Positions 21,269-33,790 of a DNA stretch of 64,000 nucleotides are shown in pieces. Position numbers and translations under genes: made by a program. Each line of letters begins with the position of its first letter. The stretch's first letter is position 1. Below the pieces are notes generated by a model, which did not search any database, was not told where the DNA came from, and saw nothing but the letters and a program-made list of their open reading frames with translations. Source of the stretch: Dolomedes plantarius (lineage: Eukaryota > Arthropoda > Arachnida > Araneae > Dolomedidae); the NCBI GenBank assembly GCA_907164885.2, contig OU015501.1, forward strand, positions 23,879,591 through 23,943,590. The letters run 5' to 3'.

Positions 21269-21560
21269 CCGTATTTTTCGGACCATAAGACGCACCTTTT
21301 TACATAAAAAATCGACTTAAAATTGGGGTGCGTCTTATGGTACGAAGGTAACATTAAAATAAAATGAAAATTTTATATTATATATTATATATATTTATTA
21401 TATATATTTTATATATTAGATATATTTTTATTTTATTTATTTTTATCTTTATTAAGTACGAAATTGAAAATATCTTTATGTACCTAACAAAATATCAAAC
21501 ATTCTTTTCTAAAAATCCTCCCCTAAATTGGAAGTGCGTCTTATCGTCCGAAAAATACAG
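21269..21560. mobile_element. MITE inside each monomer (shown in the second copy)
   Basis: A 292-bp element flanked by TA (21267-21268 and 21561-21562). Ends read inward as CCGTATTTTTCGGACCATAA and CTGTATTTTTCGGACGATAA, continuing GACGCAC. A third, internal partial copy GTGCGTCTTATGGTACGAA lies near 21328. The centre is an extremely AT-rich TATATT tract. The CAG/CYG-type start and TA target fit a pogo-like family, which is an inference from the termini. It recurs at the same offset (about 805 bp after the monomer start) in every full copy, so it inserted before amplification. Confidence 0.82.
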
Positions 21561-21602
21561 TATTTAAAAACTTGAACTGTTGATTTTATTTATTTATATA
21601 TA

Positions 21603-22744
21603 GGGGAAACTCTTGTACCTAGGGCCATCGTGTACCTAGGACCACCAGGTTTTATTTAAATAATTATTATTTTACAGCATTTTTACTCATTGGAGTGAGT
21701 GACAACACTGTTTCAAATCATAACAGCCATTTTGAATGAAAGCAAGAAAAAGCTATAGTTAAATAGAAAAGAAAGTCTTGATTTGATGATCAAAACTAAA
21801 TTTTTCACATCATTTTGAAGTCTTATTTTGTGAAAGTAAGTGCAAACTTATGTTTTAATGTATAGCAGATAATTTTTGCAATCATTAAAGGAAAAAATGA
21901 AATACAAACAAAGTTTGGTTTCTGCAGGTCTTTAGCTATGGAAGCCATTTTTCCAAAAACAACATCTTGTACCTAGGGCCATAATCATGTCTTATACCTA
22001 GGGACATGGCTTCTGGTACAAAAGAGGTGGACGAAAGCCTGGCAAGTGTAGAATTCTCACTGATACCCCCAAGAAAAATGAAATTCAACCACAAAAATTG
22101 AAAAAAATAATTGTTAAAAAAAAAAATACGAAATCTGTGTTTGAAACAGAAAATTTATGTGGGATCATTAAGATGGAGATCATTCAATGAAGAAAAAAAC
22201 ATTAGAAAGTGATGATGAAACAACTGAGGAATCACTTGAAGTGATGGTCTCTTCAGATTCTGCGAGCAACGTAGATTCTCTAATAGCTGATCAAAGGCCT
22301 AGTGATGAACTTGAAAAGGAAGACTTCTGTTTGACAAAATTAGACGTGGGGAAAACTAAAGAATTTTTACATTGCAGAAGTAGTTGGCGTTACATATTAT
22401 CTAAAAACCTGAAACGACTCAGTAAGGATTCAGATAAATTTTTGTATCAGAATGATACAGCTTATGTTATCAACAGAGATAATGTTGTGTTTGAAGTGTC
22501 TGAACCAAAAACTGTTGGAGGCTCAGAATGCCAGTGCTTGTTACTTAATTTTGGTGTCAGTTTTGCGAATTACAATGTGGAATAATAAACATTTCTTCAT
22601 TTAAGACATTGCCTACAATTAACATTTCTTCCTTACGAAGATTTAAGATATTGTGCATGAAAGAAATAATGCCTACAAATTGTTTTTCTTTTATTGTAAA
22701 CAGCAATTTTAGTTTTTGGAAATAACTGGCCCTAGGTACAATAG
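21603..22744 (+). mobile_element. Internally deleted pogo/Tigger-like transposon in each monomer (shown in the second copy)
   Basis: After TA, the left end reads GGGGAAACTCTTGTACCTAG then GGCCA. The right end, inverted, reads CTATTGTACCTAGGGCCA, matching 17 of 18 positions of the inner left end, while the outermost GGGGAAA is missing. Between them lie an AT-rich leader, a linker coding segment (GRKPGKCRILTDTPKKNEI, a pogo/Tigger/jerky-type motif) and the 132-codon C-terminal ORF. The DNA-binding and DDE catalytic domains are absent, so it is a deletion derivative. A possible donor (AAGTAAGTGC, near 21836) and acceptor (TTTCTGCAG, near 21927) lie in the leader. Confidence 0.68.
22187..22585 (+). 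pseudogene. Transposase C-terminal ORF, copy 2
   Basis: Same 132-codon frame as the first copy, with E2K and E58K. Intact from ATG to TAA. Confidence 0.68.
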
Positions 22745-22764
22745 TGCTATTGTACCTAGGGCCA
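22727..22764. repeat. Palindrome with 18-bp arms at the end of each monomer (shown in the second copy)
   Basis: TGGCCCTAGGTACAATAG, a 2-nt TG spacer, then the exact complement CTATTGTACCTAGGGCCA. It is present in the same place in every copy (for example 25045-25082). The first copy has one mismatch (CTAGAGCC). The left arm coincides with the inner right terminus of the Tigger-like element. Confidence 0.95.
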
Positions 22765-22984
22765 TTTGTAATTTTTTTAAATTTAATACATGAAATGTTA
22801 TATTTGAAAGGAAAGGAATTTTGAACGTTGTTTTTTCTAATGTTTTTATTAAATATAACATTCTCTAATTGTTAGAATAATCATTATTTCTAAATTCTTA
22901 AATAGTTTTAAGCTTGAATAATTTTTTTCTTTTAAATGTTTTGCTAAATTATTCAAATCTGGCGTATACTGAGTTGTTGAGTTC

Positions 22985-23203
22985 GTGGCAATTCACTTAA
23001 ATGTTGATTACAGAAAAAAAGGGCTTGATATAAGAAAAATGACTTTAAAAAAATTCAGAGAACAATTTATAAAGCATTCTTGTGAAAATGAAACGTTGAT
23101 TCATGAGTCCCCAAAAAGGGAAAAGAAAGTGAAAGTCGCAGTTTGGCCACTTCTGTTGTATGACAACGAAGTGAGCTCAGTAAATATACTATCGAAAAAT
23201 TGA
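22985..23203 (+). pseudogene. Possible piggyBac transposase C-terminal fragment (third copy)
   Basis: In this copy one A is missing from the run at about 23083, opening a 72-codon frame with LNVDYRKKGLDIRKMTLKKF, REQFIKHSCE and ESPKREKKVKVAVWP. Just upstream another frame reads LAYTELLSSWQFT. The order (SW.. segment, then LKKFREQ, then a basic tail) resembles the end of piggyBac-type transposase cores. Other copies have a stop after SCEK. Short and partly frameshifted, so the family call is weak. Confidence 0.33.
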
Positions 23204-24504
23204 AAAGAGCTGAAAGTAGCAGAGATTGATAGTTCATTTTCTTAAAATTTGTCTATTTCATCTACATATATTTGATAAAGATACATTTTTGTAAACTACT
23301 TTCTATGATATTTTTCTGAGACGAACATTTCAGGATCTGAAGGGGAGAGCGCATTACAGTGGAGTAAATACGATAAATTATTTTTACTTCCGGTTATATA
23401 TTGCTACCCCTATGGAGGCATTATACGCATTCAATCACTACCGATAATTTATCAAAACTAAGTCATTTGTCCATGGTAAAATTCTTCGAACAAATACATG
23501 CCAAAAACCCCGTGCGTTCGATTGCATAGTTTCTCTAATGACCTATGCATTATCCTCTGAAATAGAATGTTTAAAATGCAAAAATGTACCGTATTTTTCG
23601 GACCATAAGACGCACCTTTTACATAAAAAATCGACTTAAAATTGGGGTGCGTCTTATGGTACGAAGGTAACATTAAAATAAAATGAAATTTTTATAATAT
23701 ATATTATATATATTTATTATATATATTTTATATATTAGATATATTTTTATTTTATTTATTTTTTATCTTTATTAAGTACGAAATTCAAAATATCTTTATG
23801 TACCTAACAAAATATCAAACATTCTTTTCTAAAAATCCTCCCCTAAATTGGAAGTGCGTCTTATCGTCCGAAAAATACGTATTTAAAAACTTGAACTGTT
23901 GATTTTATTTATTTATATATAGGGGAAACTCTTGTACCTAGGGCCATCGTGTACCTAGGACCACCAGGTTTTATTTAAATAATTATTATTTTACAGCATT
24001 TTTACTCATTGGAGTGAGTGACAACACTGTTTCAAATCATAACAGCCATTTTGAATGAAAGCAAGAAAAAGCTATAGTTAAATAGAAAAGAAAGTCTTGA
24101 TTTGATGATCAAAACTAAATTTTTCACATCATTTTGAAGTCTTATTTTGTGAAAGTAAGTGCAAACTTATGTTTTAATGTATAGCAGATAATTTTTGCAA
24201 TCATTAAAGGAAAAAATGAAATACAAACAAAGTTTGGTTTCTGCAGGTCTTTAGCTATGGAAGCCATTTTTCCAAAAACAACATCTTGTACCTAGGGCCA
24301 TAATCATGTCTTATACCTAGGGACATGGCTTCTGGTACAAAAGAGGTGGACGAAAGCCTGGCAAGTGTAGAATTCTCACTGATACCCCCAAGAAAAATGA
24401 AATTCAACCACAAAAATTGAAAAAAGTAATTGTTAAAAAAAAAATACGAAATCTGTGTTTGAAACAGAAAATTTATGTGGGATCATTAAGATGGAGATCA
24501 TTCA

Positions 24505-24903
24505 ATGGAGAAAAAAACATTAGAAAGTGATGATGAAACAACTGAGGAATCACTTGAAGTGATGGTCTCTTCAGATTCTGCGAGCAACGTAGATTCTCTA
24601 ATAGCTGATCAAAGGCCTAGTGATGAACTTGAAAAGGAAGACTTCTGTTTGACAAAATTAGACGTGGGGAAAACTGAAGAATTTTTACATTGCAGAAGTA
24701 GTTGGCGTTACATATTATCTAAAAACCTGAAACGACTCAGTAAGGATTCAGATAAATTTTTGTATCAGAATGATACAGCTTATGTTATCAACAGAGATAA
24801 TGTTGTGTTTGAAGTGTCTGAACCAAAAACTGTTGGAGGCTCAGAATGCCAGTGCTTGTTACTTAATTTTGGTGTCAGTTTTGCGAATTACAATGTGGAA
24901 TAA
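24505..24903 (+). pseudogene. Transposase C-terminal ORF, copy 3 (consensus)
   Basis: Consensus 132-codon sequence. The upstream linker is in another frame because of the A-run at the start of the ORF. Confidence 0.68.
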
Positions 24904-26738
24904 TAAACATTTCTTCATTTAAGACATTGCCTACAATTAACATTTCTTCCTTACGAAGATTTAAGATATTGTGCATGAAAGAAATAATGCCTACAAATTG
25001 TTTTTCTTTTATTGTAAACAGCAATTTTAGTTTTTGGAAATAACTGGCCCTAGGTACAATAGTGCTATTGTACCTAGGGCCATTTGTAATTTTTTTTAAA
25101 TTTTAATACATGAAATGTTATATTTGAAAGGAAAGGAATTTTGAACGTTGTTTTTTCTAATGTTTTTATTAAATATAACATTCTCTAATTGTTAGAATAA
25201 TCATTATTTCTAAATTCTTAAATAGTTTTAAGCTTGAATAATTTTTTTCTTTTAAATGTTTTGCTAAATTATTCAAATCTGGCGTATACTGAGTTGTTGA
25301 GTTCGTGGCAATTCACTTAAATGTTGATTACAGAAAAAAAGGGCTTGATATAAGAAAAATGACTTTAAAAAAATTCAGAGAACAATTTATAAAGCATTCT
25401 TGTGAAAAATGAAACGTTGATCCATGAGTCCCCAAAAAGGGAAAAGAAAGTGAAAGTCGCAGTTTGGCGACTTCTGTTGTATGACAACGAAGTGAGCTCA
25501 GTAAATATACTATCGAAAAATTGAAAAGAGCTGAAAGTAGCAGAGATTGATAGTTCATTTTCTTAAAATTTGTCTATTTCATCTACATATATTTGATAAA
25601 AATACATTTTTGTAAACTACTTTCTATGATATTTTTCTGAGACGAACATTTCAGGATCTGAAGGGGAGAGCGCATTACAGTGGAGTAAATACGATAAATT
25701 ATTTTTACTTCCGGTTATATATTGCTACCCCTATGGAGGCATTATACGCATTCAATCACTTCCGATAATTTATCAAAACTAAGTCATTTGTCCATGGTAA
25801 AATTCTTCGAACAAATACATGCCAAAAACCCCGTGCGTTCGATTGCATAGTTTCTCTAATGACCTATGCATTATCCTCTGAAATAGAATGTTTAAAATGC
25901 AAAAATGTACCGTATTTTTCGGACCATAAGACGCACCTTTTTACATAAAAAATCGACTTAAAATTGGGGTGCGTCTTATGGTACGAAGGTAACATTAAAA
26001 TAAAATGAAATTTTTATAATATATTATATATATTTATTATATATATTTTATATATTAGATATATTTTTATTTTATTTATTTTTTATCTTTATTAAGTACG
26101 AAATTGAAAATATCTTTATGTACCTAACAAAATATCAAACATTCTTTTCTAAAAATCCTCCCCTAAATTGGAAGTGCGTCTTATCGTCCGAAAAATACAG
26201 TATTTAAAAACTTGAACTGTTGATTTTATTTATTTATATATAGGGGAAACTCTTGTACCTAGGGCCATCGTGTACCTAGGACCACCAGGTTTTATTTAAA
26301 TAATTATTATTTTACAGCATTTTTACTCATTGGAGTGAGTGACAACACTGTTTCAAATCATAACAGCCATTTTGAATGAAAGCAAGAAAAAGCTATAGTT
26401 AAATAGAAAAGAAAGTCTTGATTTGATGATCAAAACTAAATTTTTCACATCATTTTGAAGTCTTATTTTGTGAAAGTAAGTGCAAACTTATGTTTTAATG
26501 TATAGCAGATAATTTTTGCAATCATTAAAGGAAAAAAATGAAATACAAACAAAGTTTGGTTTCTGCAGGTCTTTAGCTATGGAAGCCATTTTTCCAAAAA
26601 CAACATCTTGTACCTAGGGCCATAATCATGTCTTATACCTAGGGACATGGCTTCTGGTACAAAAGAGGTGGACGAAAGCCTGGCAAGTGTAGAATTCTCA
26701 CTGATACCCCCAAGAAAAATGAAATTCAACCACAAAAA

Positions 26739-27224
26739 TTGAAAAAAGTAATTGTTAAAAAAAAAATACGAAATCTGTGTTTGAAACAGAAAATTTATGT
26801 GGGATCATTAAGATGGAGATCATTCAATGGAGAAAAAACATTAGAAAGTGATGATGAAACAACTGAGGAATCACTTGAAGTGATGGTCTCTTCAGATTCT
26901 GCGAGCAACGTAGATTCTCTAATAGCTGATCAAAGGCCTAGTGATGAACTTGAAAAGGAAGACTTCTGTTTGACAAAATTAGACGTGGGGAAAACTGAAG
27001 AATTTTTACATTGCAGAAGTAGTTGGCGTTACATATTATCTAAAAACCTGAAACGACTCAGTAAGGATTCAGATAAATTTTTGTATCAGAATGATACAGC
27101 TTATGTTATCAACAGAGATAATGTTGTGTTTGAAGTGTCTGAACCAAAAACTGTTGGAGGCTCAGAATGCCAGTGCTTGTTACTTAATTTTGGTGTCAGT
27201 TTTGCGAATTACAATGTGGAATAA
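26739..27224 (+). pseudogene. Transposase C-terminal ORF, copy 4, fused to the linker
   Basis: One A is missing in the run after GGAG (near 26832), which joins the upstream linker frame (LKKVIVKKKIRNLCLKQKIY) to the acidic ORF. This copy therefore reads through as about 161 codons without the usual ATG, whose frame now stops after four codons. The join probably reflects the arrangement of the parental transposase, although homopolymer error is possible. Confidence 0.66.
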
Positions 27225-29148
27225 TAAACATTTCTTCATTTAAGACATTGCCTACAATTAACATTTCTTCCTTACGAAGATTTAAGATATTGTGCATGAA
27301 AGAAATAATGCCTACAAATTGTTTTCCTTTTATTGTAAACAGCAATTTTAGTTTTTGGAAATAACTGGCCCTAGGTACAATAGTGCTATTGTACCTAGGG
27401 CCATTTGTAATTTTTTTTAAATTTTAATACATGAAATGTTATATTTGAAAGGAAAGGAATTTTGAACGTTGTTTTTTCTAATGTTTTTATTAAATATAAC
27501 ATTCTCTAATTGTTAGAATAATCATTATTTCTAAATTCTTAAATAGTTTTAAGCTTGAATAATTTTTTTCTTTTAAATGTTTTGCTAAATTATTCAAATC
27601 TGGCGTATACTGAGTTGTTGAGTTCGTGGCAATTCACTTAAATGTTGATTACAGAAAAAAAGGGCTTGATATAAGAAAAATGACTTTAAAAAAATTCAGA
27701 GAACAATTTATAAAGCATTCTTGTGAAAAATGAAACGTTGATCCATGAGTCCCCAAAAAGGGAAAAGAAAGTGAAAGTCGCAGTTTGGCCACTTCTGTTG
27801 TATGACAACGAAGTGAGCTCAGTAAATATACTATCGAAAAATTGAAAAGAGCTGAAAGTAGCAGAGATTGATAGTTCATTTTCTTAAAATTTGTCTATTT
27901 CATCTACATATATTTGATAAAAATACATTTTTGTAAACTACTTTCTATGATATTTTTCTGAGACGAACATTTCAGGATCTGAAGGGGAGAGCGCATTACA
28001 GTGGAGTAAATACGATAAATTATTTTTACTTCCGGTTATATATTGCTACCCCTATGGAGGCATTATACGCATTCAATCACTTCCGATAATTTATCAAAAC
28101 TAAGTCATTTGTCCATGGTAAAATTCTTCGAACAAATACATGCCAAAAACCCCGTGCGTTCGATTGCATAGTTTCTCTAATGACCTATGCATTATCCTCT
28201 GAAATAGAATGTTTAAAATGCAAAAATGTACCGTATTTTTCGGACCATAAGACGCACCTTTTTACATAAAAAATCGACTTAAAATTGGGGTGCGTCTTAT
28301 GGTACGAAGGTAACATTAAAATAAAATGAAATTTTTATAATATATATTATATATATTTATTATATATATTTTATATATTAGATATATTTTTATTTTATTT
28401 ATTTTTTATCTTTATTAAGTACGAAATTGAAAATATCTTTATGTACCTAACAAATATCAAACATTCTTTTCTAAAAATCCTCCCCTAAATTGGAAGTGCG
28501 TCTTATCGTCCGAAAAATACAGTATTTAAAAACTTGAACTGTTGATTTTATTTATTTATATATAGGGGAAACTCTTGTACCTAGGGCCATCGTGTACCTA
28601 GGACCACCAGGTTTTATTTAAATAATTATTATTTTACAGCATTTTTACTCATTGGAGTGAGTGACAACACTGTTTCAAATCATAACAGCCATTTTGAATG
28701 AAAGCAAGAAAAAGCTATAGTTAAATAGAAAAGAAAGTCTTGATTTGATGATCAAAACTAAATTTTTCACATCATTTTGAAGTCTTATTTTGTGAAAGTA
28801 AGTGCAAACTTATGTTTTAATGTATAGCAGATAATTTTTGCAATCATTAAAGGAAAAAATGAAATACAAACAAAGTTTGGTTTCTGCAGGTCTTTAGCTA
28901 TGGAAGCCATTTTTCCAAAAACAACATCTTGTACCTAGGGCCATAATCATGTCTTATACCTAGGGACATGGCTTCTGGTACAAAAGAGGTGGACGAAAGC
29001 CTGGCAAGTGTAGAATTCTCACTGATACCCCCAAGAAAAATGAAATTCAACCACAAAAATTGAAAAAAGTAATTGTTAAAAAAAAAAATACGAAATCTGT
29101 GTTTGAAACAGAAAATTTATGTGGGATCATTAAGATGGAGATCATTCA

Positions 29149-29547
29149 ATGGAGAAAAAAACATTAGAAAGTGATGATGAAACAACTGAGGAATCACTTG
29201 AAGTGATGGTCTCTTCAGATTCTGCGAGCAACGTAGATTCTCTAATAGCTGATCAAAGGCCTAGTGATGAACTTGAAAAGGAAGACTTCTGTTTGACAAA
29301 ATTAGACGTGGGGAAAACTGAAGAATTTTTACATTGCAGAAGTAGTTGGCGTTACATATTATCTAAAAACCTGAAACGACTCAGTAAGGATTCAGATAAA
29401 TTTTTGTATCAGAATGATACAGCTTATGTTATCAACAGAGATAATGTTGTGTTTGAAGTGTCTGAACCAAAAACTGTTGGAGGCTCAGAATGCCAGTGCT
29501 TGTTACTTAATTTTGGTGTCAGTTTTGCGAATTACAATGTGGAATAA
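29149..29547 (+). pseudogene. Transposase C-terminal ORF, copy 5
   Basis: Consensus 132-codon frame, intact. Confidence 0.68.
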
Positions 29548-31468
29548 TAAACATTTCTTCATTTAAGACATTGCCTACAATTAACATTTCTTCCTTACGA
29601 AGATTTAAGATATTGTGCATGAAAGAAATAATGCCTACAAATTGTTTTCCTTTTATTGTAAACAGCAATTTTAGTTTTGGAAATAACTGGCCCTAGGTAC
29701 AATAGTGCTATTGTACCTAGGGCCATTTGTAATTTTTTTTAAATTTTAATACATGAAATGTTATATTTGAAAGGAAAGGAATTTTGAACGTTGTTTTTTC
29801 TAATGTTTTTATTAAATATAACATTCTCTAATTGTTAGAATAATCATTATTTCTAAATTCTTAAATAGTTTTAAGCTTGAATAATTTTTTTCTTTTAAAT
29901 GTTTTGCTAAATTATTCAAATCTGGCGTATACTGAGTTGTTGAGTTCGTGGCAATTCACTTAAATGTTGATTACAGAAAAAAAGGGCTTGATATAAGAAA
30001 AATGACTTTAAAAAAATTCAGAGAACAATTTATAAAGCATTCTTGTGAAAAATGAAACGCTGATCCATGAGTCCCCAAAAAGGGAAAAGAAAGTGAAAGT
30101 CGCAGTTTGGCCACTTCTGTTGTATGACAACGAAGTGAGCTCAGTAAATATACTATCGAAAAATTGAAAAGAGCTGAAAGTAGCAGAGATTGATAGTTCA
30201 TTTTCTTAAAATTTGTCTATTTCATCTACATATATTTGATAAAGATACATTTTTGTAAACTACTTTCTATGATATTTTTCTGAGACGAACATTTCAGGAT
30301 CTGAAGGGGAGAGCGCATTACAGTGGAGTAAATACGATAAATTATTTTTACTTCCGGTTATATATTGCTACCCCTATGGAGGCATTATACGCATTCAATC
30401 ACTACCGATAATTTATCAAAACTAAGTCATTTGTCCATGGTAAAATTCTTCGAACAATACATGCCAAAAACCCCGTGCGATCGATTGCATAGTTTCTCTA
30501 ATGACCTATGCATTATCCTCTGAAATAGAATGTTTAAAATGCAAAATGTACCGTATTTTTCGGACCATAAGACGCACCTTTTTACATAAAAAATCGACTT
30601 AAAATTGGGGTGCGTCTTATGGTACGAAGGTAACATTAAAATAAAATGAAAATTTTATATTATATATTATATATATTTATTATATATATTTTATATATTA
30701 GATATATTTTTATTTTATTTATTTTTTATCTTTATTAAGTACGAAATTGAAAATATCTTTATGTACCTAACAAAATATCAAACATTCTTTTCTAAAAATC
30801 CTCCCCTAAATTGGAAGTGCGTCTTATCGTCCGAAAAATACAGTATTTAAAAACTTGAACTGTTGATTTTATTTATTTATATATAGGGGAAACTCTTGTA
30901 CCTAGGGCCATCGTGTACCTAGGACCACCAGGTTTTATTTAAATAATTATTATTTTACAGCATTTTTACTCATTGGAGTGAGTGACAACACTGTTTCAAA
31001 TCATAACAGCCATTTTGAATGAAAGCAAGAAAAAGCTATAGTTAAATAGAAAAGAAAGTCTTGATTTGATGATCAAAACTAAATTTTTCACATCATTTTG
31101 AAGTCTTATTTTGTGAAAGTAAGTGCAAACTTATGTTTAATGTATAGCAGATAATTTTTGCAATCATTAAAGGAAAAAATGAAATACAAACAAAGTTTGG
31201 TTTCTGCAGGTCTTTAGCTATGGAAGCCATTTTTCCAAAAACAACATCTTGTACCTAGGGCCATAATCATGTCTTATACCTAGGGACATGGCTTCTGGTA
31301 CAAAAGAGGTGGACGAAAGCCTGGCAAGTGTAGAATTCTCACTGATACCCCCAAGAAAAATGAAATTCAACCACAAAAATTGAAAAAAAGTAATTGTTAA
31401 AAAAAAAATACGAAATCTGTGTTTGAAACAGAAAATTTATGTGGGATCATTAAGATGGAGATCATTCA

Positions 31469-31860
31469 ATGGAGAAAAAAACATTAGAAAGTGATGATGA
31501 AACAACTGAGGAATCACTTGAAGTGATGGTCTCTTCAGATTCTGCGAGCAACGTAGATTCTCTAATAGCTGATCAAAGGCCTAGTGATGAACTTGAAAAG
31601 GAAGACTTCTGTTTGACAAAATTAGACGTGGGGAAAACTGAAGAATTTTTACATTGCAGAAGTAGTTGGCGTTACATATTATCTAAAACCTGAAACGACT
31701 CAGTAAGGATTCAGATAAATTTTTGTATCAGAATGATACAGCTTATGTTATCAACAGAGATAATGTTGTGTTTGAAGTGTCTGAACCAAAAACTGTTGGA
31801 GGCTCAGAATGCCAGTGCTTGTTACTTAATTTTGGTGTCAGTTTGCGAATTACAATGTGG
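31469..31860 (+). pseudogene. Transposase C-terminal ORF, copy 6, frameshifted
   Basis: The frame ends after 74 codons at 31693 because one A is missing in the run near 31686. A second missing T (near 31843) shifts the tail. Both are in homopolymers, and this monomer has other homopolymer losses, so base-calling error is a realistic cause. Confidence 0.66.
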
Positions 31861-33790
31861 AATAATAAACATTTCTTCATTTAAGACATTGCCTACAATT
31901 AACATTTCTTCCTTACGAAGATTTAAGATATTGTGCATGAAAGAAATAATGCCTACAAATTGTTTTCCTTTTATTGTAAACAGCAATTTTAGTTTTTGGA
32001 AATAACTGGCCCTAGGTACAATAGTGCTATTGTACCTAGGGCCATTTGTAATTTTTTTTAAATTTTAATACATGAAATGTTATATTTGAAAGGAAAGGAA
32101 TTTTGAACGTGTTTTTTTCTAATGTTTTTATTAAATATAACATTCTCTAATTGTTAGAATAATCATTATTTCTAAATTCTTAAATAGTTTTAAGCTTGAA
32201 TAATTTTTTTCTTTTAAATGTTTTGCTAAATTATTCAAATCTGGCGTATACTGAGTTGTTGAGTTCGTGGCAATTCACTTAAATGTTGATTACAGAAAAA
32301 AAGGGCTTGATATAAGAAAAATGACTTTAAAAAAATTCAGAGAACAATTTATAAAGCATTCTTGTGAAAAATGAAACGTTGATCCATGAGTCCCCAAAAA
32401 GGGAAAAGAAAGTGAAAGTCGCAGTTTGGCCACTTCTGTTGTATGACAACGAAGTGAGCTCAGTAAATATACTATCGAAAAATTGAAAAGAGCTGAAAGT
32501 AGCAGAGATTGATAGTTCATTTTCTTAAAATTTGTCTATTTCATCTACATATATTTGATAAAGATACATTTTTGTAAACTACTTTCTATGATATTTTTCT
32601 GAGACGAACATTTCAGGATCTGAAGGGGAGAGCGCATTACAGTGGAGTAAATACGATAAATTATTTTTACTTCCGGTTATATATTGCTACCCCTATGGAG
32701 GCATTATACGCATTCAATCACTACCGATAATTTATCAAAACTAAGTCATTTGTCCATGGTAAAATTCTTCGAACAAATACATGCCAAAAACCCCGTGCGT
32801 TCGATTGCATAGTTTCTCTAATGACCTATGCATTATCCTCTGAAATAGAATGTTTAAAATGCAAAAATGTACCGTATTTTTCGGACCATAAGACGCACCG
32901 TTTTACATAAAAAATCGACTTAAAATTGGGGTGCGTCTTATGGTACGAAGGTAACATTAAAATAAAATGAAATTTTATAATATATATTATATATATTTAT
33001 TATATATATTTTTATATATTAGATATATTTTTATTTTATTTATTTTTTATCTTTATTAAGTACGAAATTGAAAATATCTTTATGTACCTAACAAAATATC
33101 AAACATTCTTTTCTAAAAATCCTCCCCTAAATTGGAAGTGCGTCTTATCGTCCGAAAAATACAGTATTTAAAAACTTGAACTGTTGATTTTATTTATTTA
33201 TATATAGGGGAAACTCTTGTACCTAGGGCCATCGTGTACCTAGGACCACCAGGTTTTATTTAAATAATTATTATTTTACAGCATTTTTACTCATTGGAGT
33301 GAGTGACAACACTGTTTCAAATCATAACAGCCATTTTGAATGAAAGCAAGAAAAAGCTATAGTTAAATAGAAAAGAAAGTCTTGATTTGATGATCAAAAC
33401 TAAATTTTTCACATCATTTTGAAGTCTTATTTTGTGAAAGTAAGTGCAAACTTATGTTTTAATGTATAGCAGATAATTTTTGCAATCATTAAAGGAAAAA
33501 ATGAAATACAAACAAAGTTTGGTTTCTGCAGGTCTTTAGCTATGGAAGCCATTTTTCCAAAAACAACATCTTGTACCTAGGGCCATAATCATGTCTTATA
33601 CCTAGGGACATGGCTTCTGGTACAAAAGAGGTGGACGAAAGCCTGGCAAGTGCAGAATTCTCACTGATACCCCCAAGAAAAATGAAATTCAACCACAAAA
33701 ATTGAAAAAAATAATTGTTAAAAAAAAAAATACGAAATCTGTGTTTGAAACAGAAAATTTATGTGGGATCATTAAGATGGAGATCATTCA

